This document shows, one piece after another, positions 7,055 to 13,905 of a DNA stretch of 28,598 nucleotides. The DNA lies in contig DASZQG010000143.1 of the NCBI GenBank assembly GCA_035550075.1, positions 1 to 28,598 on the forward strand, read 5' to 3'. Position numbers and translations under genes: made by a program. Position 1 is the stretch's first letter. Every line of letters starts with the position of its first letter. A model generated the notes under the pieces. The model was given only the letters and a program-made list of their open reading frames with translations, had not been told where the DNA came from and did no database searches. The stretch comes from AWTP1-13 sp035550075 (lineage in GTDB: Bacteria > Pseudomonadota > Alphaproteobacteria > Rhizobiales > Hyphomicrobiaceae).

Positions 7055-8353
7055 TTGAAAACCCGCCTCCCCTTTTTCTACGGCTGGATCATCGTGGCCG
7101 TCGTGTTCGTGTCGATGGCCATCGGCGTCAACGCCCGCACGGCGTTTTCGCTGCTGTTTCCGCCGATCCTTGGCGAATTTCAGTGGGACCGCGGCGTCAC
7201 CGCCGGCGCCTTCTCCTTCGGCTTCGTGGTATCGGCCATCCTGAGCCCGCTGCTCGGCCGCATCATGGATCGCGCGGGCCCGCGCGTGGTGATGGAGCTT
7301 GGGGTCGTCCTGATCGGCGCGGGCCTTCTGCTCGCGCCGCTCACCAGCGAGCCCTGGCATCTCTACGCAACGCTTGGCGTGCTGGTGGGCGGGGGCAGCG
7401 TGTGTCTCGGCTATTCCGGACAATCGCTGTTTCTGCCCAACTGGTTCGTCCGGCGACGGGGCCTGGCGACCGGCATCGCCTTCGCTGGCGTCGGCATCGG
7501 GTCCATCGTGCTCCTGCCCGCCATCCAGATCGTGATCGAGCAAGCCGGATGGTGCACGGCGTGCTGGACGCTCGGGCTGCTTGCGCTCATCGTGCTGGCG
7601 CCCATCAACCTGCTGCTGCGCAAGCGGCCCGAGGACATCGGCCTGCTGCCCGATGGCGACGCCGCGCAAGCCCCGGGTGCGGCTCCGAAGCCTTCCAACG
7701 TTGTCGATCCGGCGTGGGCCGCAATCGACTGGACGCTGCCGCGCGCGATGAAGACGGCCCGCTTCTGGTGGATCGCCTTCGCCTATTTCTGCGGGCTCTA
7801 TGCCTGGTACGCCGTACAGGTGCACCAGACCAAATACCTCACTGAAATCGGGTTCAGCCCGACGCTGGCCGCCTGGGCGCTGGGGCTGGTCAGCCTGGTC
7901 GGCATCCCGGGGCAGATCGCACTCGGCTATATCTCCGACCGCATCGGCCGCGAATGGGTGTGGACCGCGGGCATGACCGGCTTCGCGCTTTGCTATCTGC
8001 TGCTCCTGCTGCTGGAAGTCTTTCCGAACCCGGCGGTGCTCTACCTGATGGTGCTGGCGCAGGGCCTCCTCGGCTATGGCGTGACGCCCGTGTTCGCCGC
8101 GATCGTCGCCGAGATTTTCCAGGGCAAGCACTACGGCACTATCTTCGGAACCCTGATGCTTTCCGCCATCACCGGGGGCGCGGTCGGCCCCTGGGCGACC
8201 GGCGTCCTGTTCGACGTCACGGGAACCTACACGCTCGCCTTCTGGATCGGCGTCGCCGCCAGCGTGGCGTCACTGCTTGGGGTGTGGATGGCGGCGCCCG
8301 GCAAGGTGCGCGCCGTCGCCGGCCGGATGCATCGCCTCGCCCCCACGGCCTGA
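7055..8353 (+). CDS. MFS transporter (oxalate/formate-antiporter-like or monocarboxylate type)
   Basis: A 432-residue inner-membrane carrier with about 12 membrane segments in two halves. The start FFYGWIIVAVVF is characteristic of the OFA/monocarboxylate-transporter-like MFS branch. The loop 2-3 motif GRIMDRAGPR and its counterpart GYISDRIGRE in the second half are the conserved MFS motif A. A central cytoplasmic loop (about residues 195-230) is rich in Ala and Pro. Translation starts at TTG 7055 with GAGAGA about eight bases upstream; the next ATG would delete the first helix. Such carriers move organic anions, fitting a small catabolic module with the upstream SnoaL-like gene, 17 bases away. 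The cargo cannot be told. Confidence 0.88.
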   Translation: MKTRLPFFYGWIIVAVVFVSMAIGVNARTAFSLLFPPILGEFQWDRGVTAGAFSFGFVVSAILSPLLGRIMDRAGPRVVMELGVVLIGAGLLLAPLTSEPWHLYATLGVLVGGGSVCLGYSGQSLFLPNWFVRRRGLATGIAFAGVGIGSIVLLPAIQIVIEQAGWCTACWTLGLLALIVLAPINLLLRKRPEDIGLLPDGDAAQAPGAAPKPSNVVDPAWAAIDWTLPRAMKTARFWWIAFAYFCGLYAWYAVQVHQTKYLTEIGFSPTLAAWALGLVSLVGIPGQIALGYISDRIGREWVWTAGMTGFALCYLLLLLLEVFPNPAVLYLMVLAQGLLGYGVTPVFAAIVAEIFQGKHYGTIFGTLMLSAITGGAVGPWATGVLFDVTGTYTLAFWIGVAASVASLLGVWMAAPGKVRAVAGRMHRLAPTA

Positions 8354-8365
8354 GTTCGCTCGTTT

Positions 8366-8432
8366 GTCATCCCGGAATTGCGCGTGAGCGCAATATCCGG
8401 GACCCACGGCCGCGATGCACCCCGGGTGCCCG
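8366..8432. repeat. Intergenic hairpin repeat, truncated copy (copy 2)
   Basis: Repeats the left half of copy 1: GTCATCCCGGAAT, a hairpin ATTGCGC-gtga-GCGCAAT (8377-8394), then ATCCGGGACCCA and an imperfect partner GGGTGCCCG (about 8424-8432). The right boundary CCGGAATGACA is missing. The hairpin arms differ from copy 1 (ATTCGCC/GGCGAAT) but stay fully paired, so the structure rather than the sequence is kept. It fills the junction between the convergent MFS and enoyl-CoA hydratase-like genes. Confidence 0.7.
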
Positions 8433-8455
8433 CACTCCCGCTTGGCTGGAAAGCT

Positions 8456-9262
8456 CTATCGCCCCTTGAAGCGCGCTTTGCGCCGCTGCACAAACGCCGC
8501 AACGCCCTCGGCGTGATCCTCGCTCAGGCTGGCGAGCGCGAACTGGTCCGTATCCATGTGCGCGGCGAGATCGTCCAGCGCGCCGGCCAGGCGGTTGATG
8601 CTCGTCTTGGTCATGGTCACGGGAACGGGCGGCAGCGCGGCGATGCGATCCGCAAACGCCAGCGCTTCGGCCAGCGCCTGCCCGTCGGCCGTCACCTTCT
8701 CCACCAATCCCCAATCGCGGGCCTCCGCCGCGGAAATGCGATCCTCGGCCAGGATCACCGCCTGCTTGGTGCGCGCCGGCCCCATTAGCGCCAGCAGCCG
8801 CGGCAGCGATCCCCAGCTCATGTTCATGCCGAGGGCCACCTCCGGCACGCGAAAGTGCGCGCCCTGCCCGCAGACGCGGAAATCGAGCGAAGCCGCCAGC
8901 GCGACGCCGCCACCGATGCATGGTCCCTCGATGGCCGCGATGGTCACCTGCTCCATCTCCCACCACGCCCGGCACATGCGCGGCCCGATGCGCAGAGCGG
9001 CACGGCGCTCGCCCAGGCCCAGCCCGGTGCGCGCCTTGCCTTCGGCGTCCTTCAAGTCGAAGCCGGCCGAGAAAGCCTGGGTATTGCCGGTCAGCACGAC
9101 CACCGAGGTGGCGGTGTCATCCTCGAACGACTGCGCCGCCGCCCGCAGTTCGCGCATCACTGCCGGCGACAGGGCGTTGATGCGGTCGCCACGATCCAGC
9201 CGCACGAGCGCGACCCGGCCTTCCGGTCCCAGCCCGCGCTCGATGCTCACGGCCGACGCCAT
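8456..9262 (-). CDS. Enoyl-CoA hydratase/isomerase-family protein
   Basis: A 268-residue crotonase-fold protein. Oxyanion-hole segments AFSAGFDLKDA (residues 64-73) and IEGPCIGGGVALA (111-123) are clear, and Glu141 in VPEVALG matches Glu164 of rat enoyl-CoA hydratase. The position of the other catalytic residue, rat Glu144, is Ala121 here. Hydroxycinnamoyl-CoA hydratase-lyases also lack that Glu (they have Ser), so hydratase, lyase or isomerase activity on an aromatic acyl-CoA are all possible. It is the last gene of the minus-strand hydroxycinnamate block, 21 bases after the MetE-like gene. The ATG at 9262 is favoured; a GTG at 9271 is in frame. No strong ribosome site is seen. Confidence 0.85.
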   Translation of the reverse strand: MASAVSIERGLGPEGRVALVRLDRGDRINALSPAVMRELRAAAQSFEDDTATSVVVLTGNTQAFSAGFDLKDAEGKARTGLGLGERRAALRIGPRMCRAWWEMEQVTIAAIEGPCIGGGVALAASLDFRVCGQGAHFRVPEVALGMNMSWGSLPRLLALMGPARTKQAVILAEDRISAAEARDWGLVEKVTADGQALAEALAFADRIAALPPVPVTMTKTSINRLAGALDDLAAHMDTDQFALASLSEDHAEGVAAFVQRRKARFKGR

Positions 9263-9283
9263 GCGGATCACGCGCTGAAACCG

Positions 9284-10396
9284 CTAGCCGCCCCAGACCT
9301 CGCGCGCGATCTCGACGATCATCTTCAGCTTGGCCCACTGCTGGTCTTCGCTCAGCACGTTGCCCTCTTCGGTGCTGGCAAACCCGCACTGCGGCGACAG
9401 GCAGAGCTGATCCTTGGGCGCATACTTGGCCGCCTCGTCGAGCCGGCGCTTGATGTCGTCCTTCTTTTCCAGCGTGCCGGTCTTGGAGGTGACGAGCCCC
9501 ACCACCACCCGCTTCTTGCCCTTGGGCAGGAAGCGCAGCGGCTCCAGTCCGCCCGCCCGCTCGGTGTCGTATTCCAGGAAGTAGCCGTCATAGTCGATGC
9601 CCGCGAGCAGAACCTCGGCCACCGGCTCGTAGCCGCCCTCCGCGATCCAGGTGGAGCGGAAGTTGCCGCGGCACACGTGCGTTGTGATCACCATGTCGGC
9701 CGGCTTCGATTTCAGCGCCGTGTTGATCATCTTGGCGTAGATGGCCGGCAGCTTGTCCGGATCCTCGCCGCGCTTGCGCGCCTCCGCCTTCTCCTTCTCC
9801 GAGCACAGGTACGACCACACCGTGTCGTCGAGCTGCAGGTAGCGGCAGCCGGCGTCGTAGAACGCCTTGATCGCCTTGCCATAGAGCTTCGCGAGGTCAT
9901 CGAAGTAGGCGTCAATGTCGGGATACGCGTCCTTGCTGATCGCCGCGCGGCCGCCGCGGAAGTGCATCACCGACGGCGAGGGGATCGTCATCTTCGGCAC
10001 GGCGCCCTTCACGTTCGCCTTCAGGAACTTGAAATGCTCCAGCATCGGGTGATTGGCCGGGAAATCGAGCCTGCCCGTAACCTTGAGGCTTTCCGGCTTG
10101 GTCTCCACCCCATGGAACTTGATGCCGTGATCGAGAACCACCTTCTCGCAGCCCGTCAGGTACCAGAAGAAATCGAAGTGCCACCAGGAGCGGCGGAACT
10201 CGCCGTCGGTCGCCAGTTTCAGCCCAACCTCGGCCTGCTTGGCGATAATCTTTCTGATCTCATCATCCTCGACCTTGCGGAGCTGGTCGGCGGTGATCTC
10301 GCCCTTCTCCCGCTTGGCGCGCGCCTCCTTCAGCGGCGCGGTGCGCAACAAGCTGCCGACCATATCGGCGCGGAACGGGGCGGTCGTATCGGCCAT
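9284..10396 (-). CDS. MetE-core-like methyltransferase (cobalamin-independent methionine synthase C-terminal domain family)
   Basis: A 370-residue stand-alone version of the catalytic half of MetE; full MetE is about 750 residues. The predicted zinc ligands are His240 and Cys242 (THVCRGN), Glu275 (FLEYD) and Cys337 (LSPQCGFAS), and the barrel segment YLQLDDTVWSYLC is typical of the YxjG/YxjH-like group. Such proteins carry out zinc-activated thiol methylation, but stand-alone forms need not use methyltetrahydrofolate triglutamate. Its place between an aromatic-acid ABC importer and an acyl-CoA gene hints at a role with methyl groups from methoxylated aromatics; this is inference. A very strong AAGGAGGA ribosome site precedes the ATG. 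It follows the ATPase gene by 33 bases. Confidence 0.85.
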   Translation of the reverse strand: MADTTAPFRADMVGSLLRTAPLKEARAKREKGEITADQLRKVEDDEIRKIIAKQAEVGLKLATDGEFRRSWWHFDFFWYLTGCEKVVLDHGIKFHGVETKPESLKVTGRLDFPANHPMLEHFKFLKANVKGAVPKMTIPSPSVMHFRGGRAAISKDAYPDIDAYFDDLAKLYGKAIKAFYDAGCRYLQLDDTVWSYLCSEKEKAEARKRGEDPDKLPAIYAKMINTALKSKPADMVITTHVCRGNFRSTWIAEGGYEPVAEVLLAGIDYDGYFLEYDTERAGGLEPLRFLPKGKKRVVVGLVTSKTGTLEKKDDIKRRLDEAAKYAPKDQLCLSPQCGFASTEEGNVLSEDQQWAKLKMIVEIAREVWGG

Positions 10397-10400
10397 CTTT

Positions 10401-10408
10401 TCCTCCTT
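10401..10408 (-). promoter_or_regulatory. Strong ribosome binding site of the MetE-like gene
   Basis: On the minus strand AAGGAGGA ends four bases before the ATG at 10396. It is the best Shine-Dalgarno match in the window, implying high translation of this gene within its operon. Confidence 0.75.
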
Positions 10409-10429
10409 CGAACGCGTAGTGTACCGGCC

Positions 10430-11170
10430 TCAGCGCGGAGACGACTGGGCCGACTGTACTCCCTTTTGCGCGGCGACGCCCAGATGGGTCTCGAGCTGCT
10501 CGCGATCGTTTGCCAGCGCCGCGCTCTCGCCGCGGTAGACTATGCGGCCGCGGTCGAGGATCAGCGCCAGGTCGGTGAAGGCCAGAATTTCCCGCGCCTT
10601 CTGCTCGACGATAATTGCCGACAGCCCTTCATCGCGCACAACGCCGCGCAGCACGCCCAGCAGCTCCTCGACGATGATCGGCGCCAGGCCCTCGAGCGGC
10701 TCGTCCAGCAGCAGGATGCGGGGGTTGACGATCAGCGCCCGCCCGATGGCCAGCATCTGCTGCTCGCCGCCGGACAGCTGGCTGCCCAGGTTGTGCCGCC
10801 GCTGCCGCAACCGCGGAAACAGCGAAAAAATGCGCTCCAGCGTCCACGCGCCCGGCCTGGCGATGGCCGTGAGGTTCTCCTCCACCGTGAGCGAGCGAAA
10901 GATATTGCGCTCCTGCGGCGCCCAGCCGACGCCGGCGCGCACCCGCCGCTCGGGACGCTCGCGGGCTATGTCGCGGCCGTCGAGCCGGATCGACCCCGCA
11001 CGCAGGCGTGTCAGGCCGACAATCGTGTTGATCAGCGTGGTCTTGCCCGTGCCGTTGCGCCCCAGCAGGGCCAGCGATTGTCCGTCGGCGAGCGTGAAGC
11101 CGATGTCGCTCAGGACGATGGCCTCGCCGTAGCCCGACGACAGGTTCTCGATCTCCAGGAGATCAGGCAT
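10430..11170 (-). CDS. Branched-chain/aromatic-acid ABC transporter ATP-binding protein, LivF family
   Basis: A 246-residue cytoplasmic ATPase. Walker A is GRNGTGKT (37-44), the signature is LSGGEQQ (132-138), Walker B is RILLLDEP (151-158), and Gln replaces the switch His in AIIVEQ, as is usual for LivF. It pairs with the LivG-type ATPase whose gene it overlaps by eight bases, and powers uptake through the LivH/LivM-type channel. Family members carry hydrophobic amino acids, short amides or aromatic acids; the neighbouring feruloyl-CoA synthase favours hydroxycinnamates, as for the CouPSTU importer of Rhodopseudomonas palustris. Confidence 0.93.
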   Translation of the reverse strand: MPDLLEIENLSSGYGEAIVLSDIGFTLADGQSLALLGRNGTGKTTLINTIVGLTRLRAGSIRLDGRDIARERPERRVRAGVGWAPQERNIFRSLTVEENLTAIARPGAWTLERIFSLFPRLRQRRHNLGSQLSGGEQQMLAIGRALIVNPRILLLDEPLEGLAPIIVEELLGVLRGVVRDEGLSAIIVEQKAREILAFTDLALILDRGRIVYRGESAALANDREQLETHLGVAAQKGVQSAQSSPR

Positions 11171-11915
11171 GGGCCGCCTCTCCCAGGTACACCTCGCGCA
11201 CCCGCGGGTCCTTGGCGATGTCCTGCGGCGCGCCTTCCACGAACAGCGCCCCGTTCACCAGCACCGATATGCGCTGGGCGAACTTGAACACCACGTCCAT
11301 GTCATGCTCGATCAGCAGCACCGCGACATCGCTCGGCAGCGCCGCCACCGTGTCGAGGATGGCATAGCGCTGCTCCTCGGGTACGCCGGCCGCCGGCTCG
11401 TCCAGCAGCAGCACACGCGGCTTGCTGGCGATGGCGGTGGCAATCTCGAGCATGCGCTGCTTGCCGTACGGCAGCACCACCGTAGGCTCGCTCATCACGT
11501 CGGCAAGATTGAACCGCTCCAGGATCTCCGCTGCTTCCTCGACCAGGCGCGGCTCGCTCCCAAGCCGGCGCCAGGCCTCGCGGCCCAGTCCCAGCCGCTC
11601 GGATACGGCGAGCGCAATCGTCTCCAGCGGCGTCAGCGCGTTGAAGAGCTGGTTGATCTGGAAGGTGCGGGCGATGCCAAGCTTGACGCGCGCGTGCGCC
11701 TTTGTGCGCGTGATGTCCCGCCCGCCGAGCAGGATGCGGCCGGCATTCGGCCGCAGCACGCCGGTAAGCAGGTTCACAAGCGTTGTCTTGCCGGCGCCGT
11801 TGGGGCCGATCAGGGCATGGCGGGCACCCTGCTCGATCTTAAGCGATAGGTCCTGCGTGGCGACCAGCCCGCCGAACGTCTTGACGAGGCCGACGACTTC
11901 CAGGGCGGCCGTCAT
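11163..11915 (-). CDS. Branched-chain/aromatic-acid ABC transporter ATP-binding protein, LivG family
   Basis: A 250-residue ATPase. Walker A is GPNGAGKT (37-44), the signature is the degenerate LPYGKQ typical of LivG, Walker B is VLLLDEP (168-174), and the switch His204 is present in LLIEHDMD. The start is set by the ATG at 11915, whose ATGA overlaps the stop of the LivM-type permease gene, implying translational coupling. The frame stays open far upstream, but that stretch is the shadow of the permease gene in another frame and is not part of this protein. It forms a heterodimer with the LivF-type subunit. Confidence 0.93.
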   Translation of the reverse strand: MTAALEVVGLVKTFGGLVATQDLSLKIEQGARHALIGPNGAGKTTLVNLLTGVLRPNAGRILLGGRDITRTKAHARVKLGIARTFQINQLFNALTPLETIALAVSERLGLGREAWRRLGSEPRLVEEAAEILERFNLADVMSEPTVVLPYGKQRMLEIATAIASKPRVLLLDEPAAGVPEEQRYAILDTVAALPSDVAVLLIEHDMDVVFKFAQRISVLVNGALFVEGAPQDIAKDPRVREVYLGEAAHA

Positions 11916-12955
11916 TGGCGCGCTTCCTCGGCCGGCGGCGCCGACGCTTGCCCGGATCGCCAGTCGAGCCGGGCGGCCAGCGCCCGCACCGGCGACGTCA
12001 GCAGCGAGATGCGGTCGCGGCCGATAAGCACGATCGCCACCAGCAGAAGGCCGATCCAGAACTGCCAGTATTGCGGGGTCAGGGACGCAAGGTAGTCCTG
12101 CAGCAGCTTGAACAGGATGGCGCCGATCAGCCCGCCGTAAAGATAGCCGACGCCGCCGATGATGAGCATCAGCAGCAGGTCGGCGGAGCGGTCGAAGGAA
12201 AACACGTCGAGCGAGGCAAACGCCGTGGTCTGCGTCAGCAAGGCGCCGGCGACTCCCGCATACGCCGCCGCGATGGTGTAGATCGCCACCAGCCGCGCAT
12301 TGACCGGGATGCCGACGGCGGCAGCGCGCAGCGGGTTCTCCTTGATGGAGCGCAGCGACAGCCCGAACGGCGAATTGATCAGGCGTCGTGCCAGCACGAA
12401 CAGCACGAACAGCACGGCGAGCGAATAGCAGTAAGCCGTGCGCCCGAAGATATCGAACTCGAACAGGCCGAGCAGCGGCTTGATCACCACGCCCTGCAGG
12501 CCGTCCGCACCCCCGGTCAGGCCGGCGAAGCGGTTGGCGAGCTCGCGCAGCACCAGCGCAATGCCGAGCGTCACCATGATGCGGGTGAGGTCGGAGCCGC
12601 GCAGCACCAGGAAGCTCGTGACGAAACCGAGCAGCATGGCGGCCAGCCCGGAGACCACCAGCACGGTCAGCGGCTCGCCGATGATCTCGTGCTTTGCCAG
12701 CAGGCCCGCCACGTAGGCGCCGAAGCCGAAAAAGGCGGCATGGCCGAGCGAGATGATGCCGGCATAGCCGAGGATCAGGTCCAGCGAGAGCGCGAACAGG
12801 CCGAGAATCGCCACCTCGGTCAGGATCAGGTAGCGATTGGAGAGAAAGAAGATGCTGGCGAACGCAACCACCCAGAACAGGAGTTCCAAAGGTTGCCACG
12901 CAGCCCGCGCGGCAAGGCGGGCGGCAACGCCGCCGGCTGGCCCAGGCTGCATCAT
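11912..12955 (-). CDS. Branched-chain/aromatic-acid ABC transporter permease, LivM family
   Basis: A 347-residue inner-membrane permease with 8-10 hydrophobic segments. The family landmarks are GYAGIISLGHAAFFGFGAY near residues 63-81, a cytoplasmic coupling segment LRSIKENPLRAAAVGI, and GGVGYLYGGLIGAILF late in the protein. A short Ala/Arg-rich N-terminus precedes the first helix, and a charged C-terminal tail follows the last. It forms the transport channel with the LivH-type permease. Its start overlaps the stop of that gene by four bases (ATGA at 12952-12955), and its own end overlaps the LivG-type gene in the same way, so three genes are translationally linked. Confidence 0.92.
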   Translation of the reverse strand: MMQPGPAGGVAARLAARAAWQPLELLFWVVAFASIFFLSNRYLILTEVAILGLFALSLDLILGYAGIISLGHAAFFGFGAYVAGLLAKHEIIGEPLTVLVVSGLAAMLLGFVTSFLVLRGSDLTRIMVTLGIALVLRELANRFAGLTGGADGLQGVVIKPLLGLFEFDIFGRTAYCYSLAVLFVLFVLARRLINSPFGLSLRSIKENPLRAAAVGIPVNARLVAIYTIAAAYAGVAGALLTQTTAFASLDVFSFDRSADLLLMLIIGGVGYLYGGLIGAILFKLLQDYLASLTPQYWQFWIGLLLVAIVLIGRDRISLLTSPVRALAARLDWRSGQASAPPAEEARQ

Positions 12956-13812
12956 CGCGCCCCTCCGCGGGCAAACAGGCCCTGCGGGCGCCAGATCAAC
13001 ACCACGATCATGATCGTATAGATCACGAACGCGCCGAGGTTCGGCAGGTAGTACTTGCCGGCCACATCGCCGATGCCCAGCAGCAGCGAGGCCAGGAATG
13101 GACCTGTGATGCTCGAGGTGCCGCCCACCGTCACGACGATCAGGAAATAGATCATGTACTTGAGCGGAAAGGTCGGATCGAGGCCCAGGATTTCGGCACC
13201 CAGTGCACCGCCCAGGCCCGCCAGCCCCGAACCGACCATGAAAGTGAGCGCGAACACCCTGCCGACGTCGATCCCGAGGCCCCGCGCCACCCGCGCGTCA
13301 TCGACCGCGGCGCGCAGGCGGCTGCCGAACCGCGTCCGGGTCAGCACGAACTGCAATGCGAGCGTCAGAAGCCCGCACACGATGATGATCAGCAACCGGT
13401 AGCGGCCGATGCCAACTCCCGCCACCTCGAACTGGCCTTCGAGCCAGTTCGGCACCTGCACGAACACCTGGCCCGAGCCCATCACGTAATCGACGGCCGC
13501 CACCGACATGAAGGCGAGGCCGATGGTGAACAGCACCTGGTCGAGGTGGCTCCTGCGGTAGACGTGGACGTAGAGCGTACGCTCCAGCAGCAGGCCCACG
13601 AGCGCGCTGAACAGAAAGGCGAGCGGAAGCGCCGCAAAGAACGGCACACCCCAGCGGTTGACCAGCACCACGGTGCAATAGCCCCCCGCCATGGCGAAGG
13701 CCCCGTGCGCCAGGTTGATGAAATTCATCAGACCCAGGGTGACGGACAATCCGCAGGCCAGCACGAACAGCAGCATGCCGTAGGCGATGCCGTCGGAGAG
13801 GATGGTCAGCAT
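12952..13812 (-). CDS. Branched-chain/aromatic-acid ABC transporter permease, LivH family
   Basis: A 286-residue inner-membrane permease with about eight hydrophobic segments. It begins MLTILSDGIAYGMLLFVLACGLS and contains the LivH hallmark LGLMNFINLAHGAFAMAGGY (about 27-46), the coupling segment FGSRLRAAVDDARVARGLGI, and VTVGGTSSITGPFLASLLLG. The ATG at 13812 fits family length; an in-frame start at 13890 would add a charged, Pro/Arg-rich leader that runs through a strong hairpin. It lies 93 bases downstream of the binding-protein gene, separated by that hairpin, which probably lowers its expression relative to the binding protein. Confidence 0.92.
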   Translation of the reverse strand: MLTILSDGIAYGMLLFVLACGLSVTLGLMNFINLAHGAFAMAGGYCTVVLVNRWGVPFFAALPLAFLFSALVGLLLERTLYVHVYRRSHLDQVLFTIGLAFMSVAAVDYVMGSGQVFVQVPNWLEGQFEVAGVGIGRYRLLIIIVCGLLTLALQFVLTRTRFGSRLRAAVDDARVARGLGIDVGRVFALTFMVGSGLAGLGGALGAEILGLDPTFPLKYMIYFLIVVTVGGTSSITGPFLASLLLGIGDVAGKYYLPNLGAFVIYTIMIVVLIWRPQGLFARGGAR

Positions 13813-13862
13813 CTGGAACCGTTGCCGCTCACGCCTCGTCAGGTTGCTCGGGGTAAAGAAAG

Positions 13863-13889
13863 TGCGCGGCAGCGCCGGGCTGCCGCGCA
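13863..13889 (-). terminator. Strong intercistronic hairpin between binding-protein and permease genes
   Basis: GCGCGGCAGC (13864-13873) and GCTGCCGCGC (13879-13888) pair perfectly around a 5-base loop, extended by a T-A pair. On the minus strand the stem is followed by CTTTCTTTACC. It sits 16 bases after the binding-protein stop and 50 bases before the permease start. It probably acts as a partial terminator or mRNA stabiliser that keeps the binding protein in excess. Confidence 0.65.
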
Positions 13890-13905
13890 TCCGTAGGCGG
13901 TTGCC

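Noticed and set aside
8855..11287. Open frame of 810 codons on the plus strand
   Set aside because: It runs antisense through the hydratase-family, MetE-like and LivF-type genes, has no family-like motif and is rich in Arg, Ala and His, typical of a GC-rich shadow frame.
11916..12974. Long N-terminal extension of the LivG-type ATPase frame
   Set aside because: It overlaps the LivM-type permease in another frame and reads as Arg/Ala-rich nonsense; the ATGA overlap gives a normal 250-residue ATPase.
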